Source of the DNA: Dallia pectoralis
Lineage: Eukaryota; Chordata; Actinopteri; Esociformes; Umbridae
Assembly: GCA_029465975.1 (NCBI GenBank)
Contig: CM055736.1
Location: 9,649,707-9,713,706 of the forward strand
Direction: 5' to 3'
DNA: 64,000 nt
Part shown: positions 36,151-48,735 of the stretch, in pieces
Layout of the letters: every line of letters starts with the position of its first letter
Position numbering within the stretch: the first letter of the stretch is position 1
Made by a program: the position numbers and the translations under genes
The notes under the pieces: model-generated
Seen by the model: the letters and a program-made list of their open reading frames with translations, nothing else
The model's database searches: none
What the model was told of the DNA's origin: nothing

Positions 36151-38130
36151 GTGTCTTAAGACAAAATGACAAATTCGCCACGAGTGTTCATGAAATACGA
36201 TCCATTAAATCTTAAAAGATGAAATTTGTTTCAGCCAAGCTCACAATATTAAAGCTTCCCAAGGAGTCGACGACACATTTTATATTTGACTAGTATTTTT
36301 CTGAAGAAATGACAAATATAACAAGTCAACTCAGAGAACCAATTGATTACTTAACAAATGAATAAATCAATAAGCTCGTCTTAACTTTATAGAGTAATAT
36401 CCAACGCAGTCTGTATAAGCTGTGCCAGTCCCTGAACGTCTCAAGGCCCCGTCCCCTTCTGCCAATCTTGCCTCTGACAGCGCTGACACACAGACAATAA
36501 CTTTTTGAAATGTTAATGAGAATAAACCAACCGTGAGCTATTTATTGGTTTAAATTGGCAATCATACAAGATTGTTAGATCTAGGATTGTTCAGCGAGAG
36601 GTGAATGTCACCCCTCGTAATTAGGTTCAGTTGAGTTACTCGCTAAATGCTTATTCATTTCGTGTGTTTTGGATGAAGCCTTATAAAACTTGAAAGTCAG
36701 AAGGAGTTTATGGGCCCTCTAAAAAAAATGTCTGTAACAAGAGCTCAATGTCTGTAACAAGAGCTCAAATTCCTTTTAAGCTTTCAGGTCATTGTGATTA
36801 TTTTTTGCTGTTAGTACAGTATTTAGTTGTAAGGGCACCACGATAAAAACAAATACACAGGAAGAGGAATAAGTGGTTAGCGGTTGAATTTATTTTTTGT
36901 GAAATCCAGCACAATTCAAGCACTGCTTAGAAATGAAACAAATTGGATGTTCTTCGTTGAGAGGGGGGAAACATATCTACATTGAAACAAATTTGTATGC
37001 GTTTCCTTTTACACACATCCATTTACTTGTGCATTGCTATACGCACAGGCAGAATGTGTTCATTGTCTAATGAGTTTAGTATGATAGATTCACTGGACAA
37101 TTGGGATCTTAGGCGTCCCATACGAGCGGCGGAATGGTCACAGCAATAATTTGTCCGCCACAATGAGAAACAAAGACTATCCACTTGGTGTATTGAGACC
37201 AGAACGCTTTTTAAAGGACAACTGGTATAACGTCTATCCAGGCTTAAGGTGGGGGCGTGATGAAGAATAAATTGCACTCAAAGTCTGTGAAGTAGAACTG
37301 AGTGGTGATGGGGGGTAGAGAGTAATTGTTTCCCGGGAATAAATGAGTGGGATTAAAGCATGGGTACACCCGTCCAAATATGTTTCCTCTACCCTCCCCT
37401 CTCTCCATATCTCCACGTGCACTCTCTTCTTCCCTCTTTCCTTTCTTTTTCTCTCTCCTTCCCTCTTTCCTTTCCTCGCATCATACCCGTCCTTCTCTCC
37501 CTCTCTCATTCTTTGCTTCTACAGTTTGATCTGTCCTCAGTGGTACTGCACCGCGTTGGGTAGGTAGGCGGTTCGATCTTGACTTAAGCGCAACGAAGGT
37601 CCTTAACCAGATCTGTACCAACCATACATTCCCGACACAAGTCATAGCGGTTGAAGCTGTGACCGAAAGGTTCTGACTCAGATATACAAGTCAGGTGTGA
37701 AACCGTTTGTCACACGCACACTAATTAGGGATTTAACTCAGTCAACAGAGTGAGCAGTTGACTCTCACAACAACCATTTTATTTTGTGCGGTGTTCCCGC
37801 TTCCTCCGCTAGAATAATATTAGTGGATACAGTATCTTCGTAGAGCGAAAGGGCTCCAACTACAGTATCAGTCGATATGTTTTTTTAATATAGCAACGTA
37901 TGTGTAGCTCAGCGTAAGAAACATTGTTCTTGCAACTCCAGGATTTTGAGGTCAATCCTCACAAAAAGCCTGTCAGAAAAAGCATGAAATACAGATGCTA
38001 CTGTAAGTGGTTCTATATAACAACATTAGCTAAAGTACTTCTGTGTAAATGCATGACAACCTTCCCTTTCCTTAACCATGGCAACAATAGAGACCTTTAT
38101 CACAATATCAAGTAAATGTTTTTCTATAGC
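36151..38130. other. intergenic unique DNA
   Basis: Unique sequence with a small 20-bp tandem duplication (ATGTCTGTAACAAGAGCTCA, 36,728-36,767) and a pyrimidine-rich tract at 37,383-37,530. That tract ends in TTCTACAG, a strong plus-strand acceptor followed by a 35-base open stretch and GTAGGT. I could not link it to any gene. Confidence 0.4.
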
Positions 38131-38530
38131 ATGCTGGCTGTCCCTTGACCAGCACAACAAATATCTTTATTATAAGTTATGATTCTGGCTGTCCCTTGAC
38201 CAGCACAACAGATATCTTTATAAGTCATGATGCTGGCTGTCCCTTGACCAGCACAACAGATATCTTTATAAGTCATGATGCTTGCTGTCCCTTGACCAGC
38301 ACAACAGATATCTTTATAAGTTATGATGCTTGCTGTCCCTTGACCAGCACAACAGATATCTTTATAAGTTATGATGCTTGCTGTCCCTTGACCAGCACAA
38401 CAGATATCTTTATAAGTCATGATGCTGGCTGTCCCTTGACCAGCGCAACAGATTTCTGTATATGTCCTGAGACTGGCTGTCCCTTGACCAGCACAACAGA
38501 TATCTTCACATGTCATGAGGCTGGCCGTCC
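38131..38530. repeat. 48-bp minisatellite, about 8 copies
   Basis: Units of 48 bp with GCTGTCCCTTGACCAGCACA and ACAGATATCTTTATAAGT. Because 48 is a multiple of three, both strands carry 138-153 codon frames. These are artefacts. Confidence 0.95.
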
Positions 38531-39769
38531 TCCTGGACACATCATATACTTTATGCTGCGTTGTACTCTGCCAATGAGCCTTGGCTGTGTTATGCTGCTA
38601 ATTTAATAGCCCTTCCACTGTTAAGAGCCTACTCCCTTTTAATTAAAATACAAGTCCATTCATCTATTGCCTTTTTCCTCTCCAGTAGGCCTAATTGTTC
38701 TTGGAATGACTCAGCAAACGAGCTGTTGATATAATTGATGGGGATAACCCTGGTTGCTCCCCAAAAAAGAAGGCGCTAAATAAATACCTTCCTTTTTATC
38801 GGCAGTAGTAGACAATTGTTCCAAACAAAATTGTCCCTATAAATATCTCGTTCTGGAGCTCGAAATAACTTGGTCAAGTACATCTCAGACCGATTCATCT
38901 ACACGTTATGTGCACATACATGTATAAGTGTAAAGACCCGATATGTTCTGAGGTGCATTTGGTTTAGTGTTATGGGGTGCACCTGTTGTTAAGGGAGACG
39001 GGACTCATTGGACAGAAAAAAAGGGGTGTGTCATAGAGCGAGCATGAAGTCAAATCAGGGGTATTGGACATCCTTCTTTTGGGGTAACGTTTTGTAAATT
39101 AATGCCACAAGTCCTTGGTTTTATTGAGTTAGCCTTATATAGCATGTGCTAGGCAAGGTGTGTGTGTGTGTGTGTTTGTGTGTGTGAGGGTTGGTTTGTA
39201 GGCAGTTTAGGCCTAGGCACCGGCACACAGCTGCCTAGTTAGTTAAGTAATAAAAGTGCTGAACCATAATTGTGTCTCTGTCTCCATCTGGTTGTTGGAA
39301 TTGCTACAATAATATATTATTGGCTAGCTAGCTAATAAAAAATGATTGACGTATTATAGGACACGGTGGCTGGTGTCAAGTGAAAACCCTAGCAAACAAC
39401 AGAGGTTTTCCATTTGTCTGTAATAGACTTCAGAATATCGTAACGAAGCAGACGTTACCATTTGAAGTCATCAATTCTGCGTCTATTCAGCCGCGCACAA
39501 AACACGCCCAGGATCCCGTCGTCATTCCCGTCTTTTTGGTATTCCTGTCCTCTTGGCCTCGGTTCACAGGACAATATTATAAATATACTACACGAAACCA
39601 ACGTGAAACCTGTGTTATCTCTACAAGTTTTCCGTAATGCGGAATGCACGACGGAGCCAGTTCTGCTGACAAATACGATTCCCCCGAGACAGGGACGGGG
39701 GAGATGCCACCGCATTTAACGGGCTTATTACACAAAAACGACTGCTGGGGAGAAATAAATTCCCTCTGG
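38531..39769. other. intergenic unique DNA
   Basis: Unique AT-leaning sequence with a short (TG)n at 39,158-39,187. Nothing else was recognised. Confidence 0.45.
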
Positions 39770-41110
39770 CTTCTCTTTTTTTCCCCTGGCGCGCGCGATG
39801 GAGAGATATTCTCCCGTGTCCGCATTCGTTCATCTGCCCTGTCTTGCTCACTGCTTTGTCCAGGCCTATACTACATTACAACTGAGCTATGCGGACTGGC
39901 ATGGCAATGAAGCGGCATAATTCCCAGATCTCCCCTTCCCACCGCGGAGTAAATTCCATTTCCCTCCACTTCTCCTCGTCTCCGCATCCCTTGCTTCTCG
40001 CGCTTCGCGACATCTTCATTGATTTACTGGGCAGGATCCCAGATCCACTGTCACTTTCCGCTCAGGAACACAAAACACACGCATGCGGCCAGCTGCTGTC
40101 CTGGGCTCACCGAAACCGGATGGGAGAATGGAGACAACTCATTGTGAATGTGATTACACCTATATGTTACACACGCGATGACTTTCCGTTGCCATCCACC
40201 TTGAGACAGCCCAGGCCTGTCAGACCTCAGGATACCATCTGTCTACACCAGTCCCAGGTCCCAGGCCTTAAAGAGCCACACCTGGGCTCAGGTAACGCAT
40301 TCAAATGGCCAGGAGAAACCGCCTCTCTGAATACTGAAACCCCGGAATAAGATCATTTCAATGCACAACTGGGTTAGTATACCCTATGGGGCTTTAAAGT
40401 GTCATTGCTTTTTCTGAGATAACAAAAGATATCTCACACGGACAAGAGAGAGACGGGTGGGGGCGTGTTTTATGTTTCCTCAGGAGAAAGACGGGGGAGG
40501 CTGGAAACGGAGGCAGACCGAGGAGGGAAGGCTAACAGGCTGTGGAGGAGTCAATCCAAACTGTTGCTGGCAGCCCACCCGGCCCTCCATCCAGCCAATT
40601 GATCGCGCCAGTCTCTCAGTCTCTCTGTCTCGGCAAACAGCTCCTACGAGACTCCTATCAATGAGTCTGTAACACCCTGCCTTCAAAACACCCCGCTTCC
40701 CGGGTCCCGTCACGACGGGTCGGTATCACAAACGTACGCTCGCGGCGTGAGTACATGTTGCGCCGGGCGCACTCACACCGTACCGCTGCGTGTCCACCAG
40801 ACGGTCCACTTACGGGAGCTGTGTACATCCAATTACCAGAACCCACCGCTGATAATGCCTGCCGGGACCACACCGACACACAGTGGGCAGTCCCAGATAG
40901 CCTCTCAGCGGGACACAAATGACGGCATCACAGGCTTGACGGGAGAGACCCTCACCTACTGGGGACCAGACGAGAGCCACAGTGTTACGGCGGTGTTGTT
41001 TAAACACCGGGCCACGTTCGTCTACGGGGGGAGTCGTTTGTCGCACACTCCTTCACGAAAGGAGTCAGTCTGAGAGGCGTGGCCTCTGGTTGTCTCGTCG
41101 AATGGGTTTT
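39770..41110. other. CpG-rich unique segment
   Basis: Compared with its surroundings this block is GC-rich and keeps many CpG dinucleotides (for example GGCGCGCGCGATGG near 39,788, TCGCGCTTCGCGAC near 39,997, and 40,690-40,770). Several overlapping 70-150 codon frames exist on both strands, as expected from composition. It could be an unrecognised promoter or conserved regulatory DNA. Confidence 0.45.
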
Positions 41111-44100
41111 GAGGAAGAGACGAGAGGGGAGTGTTGCAGGCAGACATATTTCCGCCCCCATTTCAATGACCAGCAAAAATCTTCTTACATAGAAAATAAA
41201 TGACAGCAGCTGATACAAACGGCGCTACATATAACAGCTAATTATTGTGTCCAAATCTCCCTCCATCGTTGGGGAAGGTTTTACAGCGTCACCTTTTTGC
41301 CGTCCAATCCAGGGCAGCCAAGCTGGACTTGTTTTGTAGTAAAACACTGCAAGTTATTGCATCACTAATGGTGCTTAAAGTAATTACATTCGGTAATGTT
41401 CTTCCAATTTTTTTCCCTTCGCTGAGCCTAACCAGACCGACCAAAGCGTCCAATAGGAACCATGCTTACTTCCCATATCGTGCCCTATTTTGACACGGGT
41501 CCAGTCAGAATTAGTGCAGTATTTAGGTGTTATTGTGCCATTTAAGACACAGTCCATGTACTCCATTCCCCTCTAAATGACGCCATTAACCATATTGCGT
41601 TTGCTGACTCTAGGGCAACTGAACTCAAATGAGGCTTGCATCACTGAGGGTTTAATTGACTGTATACAAGGTTTATCTAAATTGCCCGGCTGAATAGCAA
41701 ACTAAGTTATTAGAAAGTATTTATGTCATTAGACTGTACGTTTCAGATCTTTTGGGCGTTGTCAATCAACCATCGACGATCATGTTGAGAGGATGTTGTA
41801 AGTACATATCACCTGAGCTGGCCCAAACGGACCCGGCCTCCTTTCAGACATACCGTGCATCAAAAGAAGTAACTCCAAAGGGTTTAGGCTGCCATTTGGG
41901 ACGCGGTCTGGTCTCATTGGTTTTCTCTCTAGCGGTCCTCTGCACAGGTGTAGCTGTGCTACAATAAATCAGGTTGCTGATTGATGAAGCATTCTACGGG
42001 TGACTTGTTTCAACTGACATCTTCTACAATCCACAGCATTCGGCTAGTCACACAGATACAGTAGTAAACAAATCTCCATCTCTCTCTCTCTCGCTCTCTT
42101 TCCGTCAGTCCCGTTGAGCTCGGGGATGTTTGGTTAGAAGGTTACAATACATTAGTCTATCGTATTTTTTTCACACTGCTCCCCTCCTGTTGAGGATTCT
42201 GGGCCATTCCGTCAGTGGGAAGAGGGCCCTGTCACAGCATGAAAAAGACAAACACGTAGTAATTATCCGATTGGGTTAAACTGACAAAGCCTCCGGGAGT
42301 GAGACACATGAAACACGAACACACACAATCGAACAAGATACAAACGTCTGTCTGTGGTATGGCGAGATGCCGTGCTGTGAAAGAGCGGCCACATCCCATT
42401 CCTCTTTACTGCACAATGAACCATCCCAGGCAGGCTCTCCAGGAGACGGAGAGCGAGAGGAAGATGGAGGGGAGGCGAGAACGTGTCCTCAAGTCTGTCT
42501 GTAGCGGCTATTTGTTCAACTGGCTATGCAGAGAAAACAAATGAAAGTCCTACAGTGCCCCCTTTTGGTTAGTTAACATATTGTGTCTTCTCTGAATTTT
42601 CTCTTTCCTTCTCATTCTCTCTTGTACTCTCCCTCTCAGACTCTCTATATTTTGGAGGCTGTCTTTAATCCTCAAATTCTCTAGTTGTCTTCCTTCCTTT
42701 CTCTTTCCCAACTATCCCTCTTTCTCTTTTTCTATCATCACTGCCTTTTCTCTCAACCAGAACAATGGCTTTGGGCGAATCCATTAAAATGAACAAACAG
42801 CACAACCAGATCCACAAGTGCTGTACTGCTGTTGGAGTGTGAACGCACATCAGGGAAAGATAACACTGACACACACATGCGCACGCACACACACACACAC
42901 AAACAAACCATGTTGGAATGCTAATGTTAATCACTGTGTTCGCTCTGGGACAGTAAACAGGTGGGTTTGTTGGAACAGCGGATTAGTTCTACACTTTACC
43001 GTCCAACTGTTACCGTTTCCATGCCAGTAAAGTTATGATGTTTAGAACTGGAGAAAAAAAACATCACAGGTGTCATGGAAACAAGACAAAGTATTATTGC
43101 CATGGACACACAAGTTCAACGTCACAAATCTGTAAAAAAATATTGTGGTTAAAATATTTAAAGCTTGTAAGGGATGCGGAAATGCCTTTTGCTTAAACGT
43201 CTATGGAATAACCACCATATGGAAGTAAACTTGATGGCATGTTATCGTCCCACTATGATGTCATATCCATGTTGTCACCTAATAACTGGGCCCGGATGTT
43301 GCCTACCCACGCTGTTTCTCGAGCGGTTGGCTAGAAGGCAGGTGCGAACGAGTGGGCACATTCGCTATTTAGCGCAGCAAAACGTGTGACGAACCTATTA
43401 GCGGAGAAGAAAATGTCAATGCATTTGCTACGTTCAAAATGATGTAAAAAGTATTCAATTTTCACAAACTGCTTTTATCTGCGAAATGCTCGTTGGTGTT
43501 GTTTCAAAAATGAAAGTGATCTCACTGCGCTGCGCTCGAGTGTTTAGCCTTCCCCACTGACTGATCCTCCACGATATTCCGACCTTTAAGCAGTACGAAG
43601 GGCAACAATTGTCCAGCCTCATCAGTGACCTTTCAACCTAGCTGCCTAGATCTCACTTAACCAAATATTTCACATCACAACATTCATGAAATTCAGCGGG
43701 TACACGGCACAGAAATGTCTCTTGGGAGTGAAAAGACTTCTCGAATGACAGGCGCTCTCTCTCTTTCTTTCCCTGTGTCTTTTCCCGACAAACAATACTT
43801 TTCATCTCCACACAATCAGCCAAAACGGCAGTGAGAAAGTGCCTGAGCGCACCGCGGTTAATATCTATCTCGTCGACATTCACAGCTCTCGTTGTACTTA
43901 GTATCTGTCTCCCCGTTGACATTCAGAGAGTCAGACGGGAAAAAGCCCTCGTTTGCCTGCCTGTTCTGGTTGACGCTGTTCTGTATCAACACACACTGCA
44001 GCCTGGGTAATAGAGGACAGCTGGGTGGCATATATATATATATATCACATCAGCACATAGAATTACATTAACATAAAGCACTGACCTAGTCCTCTTATAC

Positions 44101-45119
44101 GCCATTTGGCACTCTCATGTATTTTCTACGTGTGTGTGTGTGTGTGTGTGTGTGAGGAGATTGGGTAGCGAGCTACTGGTCTGGAAAGCCTGCTGACGAC
44201 AGATAATGGCGTCATTGATCATCATGGAGGCCCCCAAGGCGTGGTCTGTCAAGGCAAAAAAAGCCAGAGGACCCTTTGCGTCCACTTTGCCAATCAAGCA
44301 TACATCTCAGTGGTCTTCCCCTGCCCTACAACCCATGAAAACACATCATTATGCCCCCCCCCCATTCACTGCAAACATCATCTCTCTGTTTGTTTATCGG
44401 GTGAAATGACTTTGAGTTGACTATTTGACACGGCGAACATTTAATTGTCTGTGTTCTTTAACGTTGCTGAAGTCTCCCTGCGGCTGGTCATTGTCTTTAT
44501 TTAATGAGTGTTCATTAGCACTTTCCTCACTTGGTTTTCATTTTGTCAGGAACACAAAAGTGAAGACAGAAGTGCCGATCGCAGACGGGTATTGCGCCCG
44601 TCTGCAAAAGCTACATTCAGTGTGTGACTGCAGATCATTTAGTCGAGTCGCGCTGATGGGATTTGGGTCTTGGTTTTCGGAACGTGGGCCCCTGTCTTTT
44701 ATATATGTCACTGATTGCTTCAAGACACAAACAATCAAAACTGCCAAACAGGAGCAAACCTAACCTAAGGCTACTTCAATAGAGTCCTGTGGAAACATAT
44801 CTCTGTACAAAATGTTCAAGAACTCAGCAAACATAGAAGCATTGAAGCCATTTAGAGGCTTTCTTAACCAGGAAGTAATACGTGGCCAATTTAAACATAC
44901 ATTGCTGGATTCAAGCGTTCGCTCTTGTTCTAATGTTCTAATATAATCAGATAATATGATCTTATAAATGACGACACTGTGCTGATATTTCTCTTGCAGA
45001 TTTAAGTGTTCTATTTAGATTCTCAAAAAATATATGAATCGCCGAAAACGTCCTCCCGCTTACAAAAGCAGCTTTAAATCCGATTCTCCTCTTTGGCATG
45101 CTCTGAAGACACTTCTCCC
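41111..45119. other. intergenic unique DNA
   Basis: Mostly unique. It contains degenerate copies of a palindromic family (TGCCATTTGGGACGCGG near 41,890), a pyrimidine tract at 42,580-42,770, a (CA)n at 42,884-42,902, an (AT)n at 44,031-44,046 and a (TG)n at 44,131-44,154. The block 44,370-44,560 has the compact non-repetitive look of conserved non-coding DNA. No gene was recognised. Confidence 0.4.
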
Positions 45120-45720
45120 TGAGACGAGGTATGTCTAGGCACGGCGTGCGCACGTCCCAGGCGATACCGGCGGCGAGGCAAGCCGGGCTGTGTTGTCGAT
45201 TCGCTGGTGCTGACAGTTGGATTCTCACATTCCCAGGCTGCGAAGTCAAACACCGCCCGCTGTGTCGAGATCCATCATCTCAAAGGTCATGTTGTTCGCC
45301 GGGCAAACAGGAGGCTGCTCTCGCGTCCCGGCTGTCGCACTACACCCCGTACGCCGCGCTACCTTCAACCGGGTGGCTTAGTGTGCTCGGCGGGTCGCAG
45401 ATTGGGACGCGGACGGCTTCCTGCAGCCCGGTTACAGCCACTCCTCGTGAGGTCTGGTCTGCGCCGCAAACCACAAACCAATCTCGGCAACAGCGGCCCG
45501 GGAGACGGGTGTTTGATCACACGCTGGCCACAGCTGGCATCTACCGCAGCATGTGTTTGGGTGAGAACTCTTTCAGGGACACACCAACCACACAACCCTC
45601 CGTCTCGGCCACGCGGGCGGACGCTCAGTCGGGTTTTGATGCTAACGAGCTCCCGTCTCTCACCAACATCTCAGGTCACGGGGTCACTGAAACGATGGAG
45701 GGTTCCGGCACTCGCGAATG
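45120..45720. other. CpG island-like segment with overlapping open frames
   Basis: High GC and many CpG sites. Two overlapping plus-strand frames (196 codons from 45,131 and 180 codons from 45,207) and a minus-strand frame coexist. Neither plus frame resembles a family I know, and simultaneous openness in several frames is typical of CpG islands. A promoter for an unseen transcript is a reasonable alternative. Confidence 0.45.
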
Positions 45721-46774
45721 AAAAGAGTACCACGTCTAACTCTACCTAGACCTCAGTCGCCAACCCAACTATCCAAATTCCATGTCCACAATGCACAGTC
45801 TAACCACTGTCAGGTATAGGATTTTCTGAGTCATTCACGCTCTGGTCACCCTGGTGATGAGATCCATTTGTTCAGGGCCCGGTGGGGATCTTGAGTTGGC
45901 TTGTTTGTTTTTGAGCTGAGTGAAAACCAGCCTTCTTTGGGCACATCTGTTCTGCTGCTTTTTCCCCCCCGGAGAGGGTGCTGTGCTGTGGCCAGACAAC
46001 TCGGCCGGCTCAGGTCAGGGCCTGTGTCCGACTGATAGAACTGATGCAATATGTGTAAAGAGAGGGAGTTTGCTGAGGGATCTCAGAGGAAAACAGTGCC
46101 ATTAGAGAGCATTGCACAAGAGCCCAAAAAAAAGGTAGTGAAAAGAAAGTAAATGTCAGCCTCAAATTATATTTTGGTTACTTTTGATTTGAACAGGACA
46201 CTTCAACAAGTAATATAAATCAAAGTTTCCTTCACGTCGTTCCTTTCGATCTGAGGAAAATTCACCAAGGCAGATAAATCACCCAGAATAACGTACAGTA
46301 GCCTGTCAATGGAACGCAGAGTGGCTAAACTGAATAGCAATTGTTCAAATAGCGCAATATTTCACTAAACTGTAGCGATGAAAGTCACTTGGAATATAAT
46401 ACACAACCTCAACTGTCTCTTAAGTGATTTGACAAACTTGACAGCCTGACATAATAAAGGTTGCGTGTAAATTTAGTATGTATGAAATACAGTTAGAATG
46501 GGCTACCCGGAGTGGATAATGTCCCCATCTTCTGCTGGAGTGCTGGCTAAAGAACTGACTCTTTTTGATTGGTACCACAGAACACACAATGGCTTCTCAT
46601 ATCAGCAGTGTGCAGTCTGTCTAGTGGAGCCCCGAGTGGGCTGCGGAAACGCAAAGCAAGCGCGCGCACATACACACTCCAAACTACTTAGGAATGAATG
46701 AGGCCCACACAAAGGCGCTCTAATGAAAGAAAGGCCATATTCAGACAAGAGTCCTTACTGTAGACATGCTGTGT
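45721..46774. other. intergenic unique DNA
   Basis: No exon, RNA gene or transposon end seen. Confidence 0.45.
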
Positions 46775-47205
46775 GTGTGTGTGTGTGTGTGTGCTCATGG
46801 AGCTGCATGGTGGGTGTGTCTGTTGTGCAGGGGGTGGTGTGTCTGTTGTGCAGTAGGGCGGGTGTGTCTGTTGTGCGGGGGGTGGGTGTGTCTGTTGTGC
46901 AGGGGGCGGGTGTGTCTGTTGTGTGACTGTGTCTGTTGTGCGGGGGTGTCTGTTGTGCGGGGGGCGGAGTGTCTGTTGTGTGACTTTGTCTGTTGTGCGG
47001 GGGTGGAGTGTCTGTTGTGTGAATGTGTCTGTTGTGCGGGGGTGTCTGTTGTCCGGCTGTGTCTGTTTTGCGGGGGCGGAGTGTCTGTTGTGTGACTGTG
47101 TCTGTTGTGCGGGGGCGGAGTGTCTGTTGTGTGACTGTGTCTGTTGTGCGGGGGTGGAGTGTCTGTTGTACAGCTGTGTCTGTTGTGTGGGGCTAGGTGT
47201 GCCTG
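46775..47205. repeat. GT/G-rich irregular minisatellite
   Basis: Starts as (TG)n, then tandem blocks built from GTGTCTGTTGTGCGGGGG and GTGTCTGTTGTGTGACT, with unit length varying between about 17 and 40 bases. Cys/Val-rich open frames over it are artefacts. Confidence 0.92.
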
Positions 47206-47691
47206 TCGCGTAGAATGGTTTATTTCTTAATTTCCTCTGGTTTTAAACGCCTCTACTTTCCTTCAGACGAAAGATTCAATCTGCCTCTCCGACCACAGAC
47301 TTGGAGTGTTTCAACAACCCCATTTTCGCCATCTTCAGAGACTCTACATGGGCACCTCCCTCTGGAACAATCCGGTCCTTTCCAAAATAGGCCCTGATGA
47401 CTGCGGACAGGGCTTCATGCTGAAAACCAACAGGGAGATTTAGAGCAATATACTTACAACGTTGATGACTAAAGAGCTTTTCTGCTCTGCTGCAGGTGCT
47501 AAGGCTCATGGGAACAGATGAGTCAGCAGAAACAGTTACAAGATAACGACAAGTGGGGTTCACTTTGAGAATGTTTGGAGGGGTGGGGAGGGGCTGTTTG
47601 CTCTCAACAGAACAATCTGCGTGTGGCCGGTAGAGACAATCAGGGTATCCTTCATAACATCCAGATTACGTCCAGCCCTGTTTCCCATTAG
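47206..47691. other. intergenic unique DNA
   Basis: Short unique spacer between two arrays. No gene was recognised. Confidence 0.45.
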
Positions 47692-48735
47692 ACAGGACAC
47701 CCTACATTCACAGGCTAGGTCCCTGTTCCCAAACTAGGAGCCTTCTACAGGACACCCTATATTCACAGGCTAGGTCCCTGTTCCCAAACTAGGAGCCTTC
47801 TACAGGACACCCTATATTCACAGGCTAGGTCCCTGTTCCCAAACTAGGAGCCTTCTACAGGACACCCTATATTCACAGGCTAGGTCCCTGTTCCCAAACT
47901 AGGAGCCTTCTACAGGACACCCTATATTCACAGGCTAGGTCCCTGTTCCCAAACTAGGAGCCTTCTACAGGACACCCTATATTCACAGGCTAGGTCCCTG
48001 TTCCCAAACTAGGAGCCTTCTACAGGACACCCTATATTCACAGGCTAGGTCCCTGTTCCCAAACTAGGAGCCTTCTACAGGACACCCTATATTCACAGGC
48101 TAGGTCCCTGTTCCCAAACTAGGAGCCTTCTACAGGACACCCTATATTCACAGGCTAGGTCCCTGTTCCCAAACTAGGAGCCTTCTACAGGACACCCTAT
48201 ATTCACAGGCTAGGTCCCTGTTCCCAAACTAGGAGCCTTCTACAGGACACCCTATATTCACAGGCTAGGTCCCTGTTCCCAAACTAGGAGCCTTCTACAG
48301 GACACCCTATATTCACAGGCTAGGTCCCTGTTCCCAAACTAGGAGCCTTCTACAGGACACCCTATATTCACAGGCTAGGTCCCTGTTCCCAAACTAGGAG
48401 CCTTCTACAGGACACCCTATATTCACAGGCTAGGTCCCTGTTCCCAAACTAGGAGCCTTCTACAGGACACCCTATATTCACAGGCTAGGTCCCTGTTCCC
48501 AAACTAGGAGCCTTCTACAGGACACCCTATATTCACAGGCTAGGTCCCTGTTCCCAAACTAGGAGCCTTCTACAGGACACCCTATATTCACAGGCTAGGT
48601 CCCTGTTCCCAAACTAGGAGCCTTCTACAGGACACCCTATATTCACAGGCTAGGTCCCTGTTCCCAAACTAGGAGCCTTCTACAGGACACTTTACATTCA
48701 CAGGCTAGGTCCCTGTTCCCAAACTAGGAGCCTTC
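47692..48735. repeat. 55-bp minisatellite, 19 copies, almost identical
   Basis: Units of 55 bp with CCCTATATTCACAGGCTAGG, TCCCTGTTCCCAAACTAGGA and GCCTTCTACAGGACA. Internal copies are identical as far as I can see; only the first (CCTACATT) and last (CTTTACATT) units differ. Such uniformity points to recent expansion or gene conversion. Confidence 0.97.

Noticed and set aside
45131..45749. 196- and 180-codon plus-strand frames as a new gene
   Set aside because: They overlap in different frames within a CpG-rich block and show no family similarity; composition explains the lack of stops.
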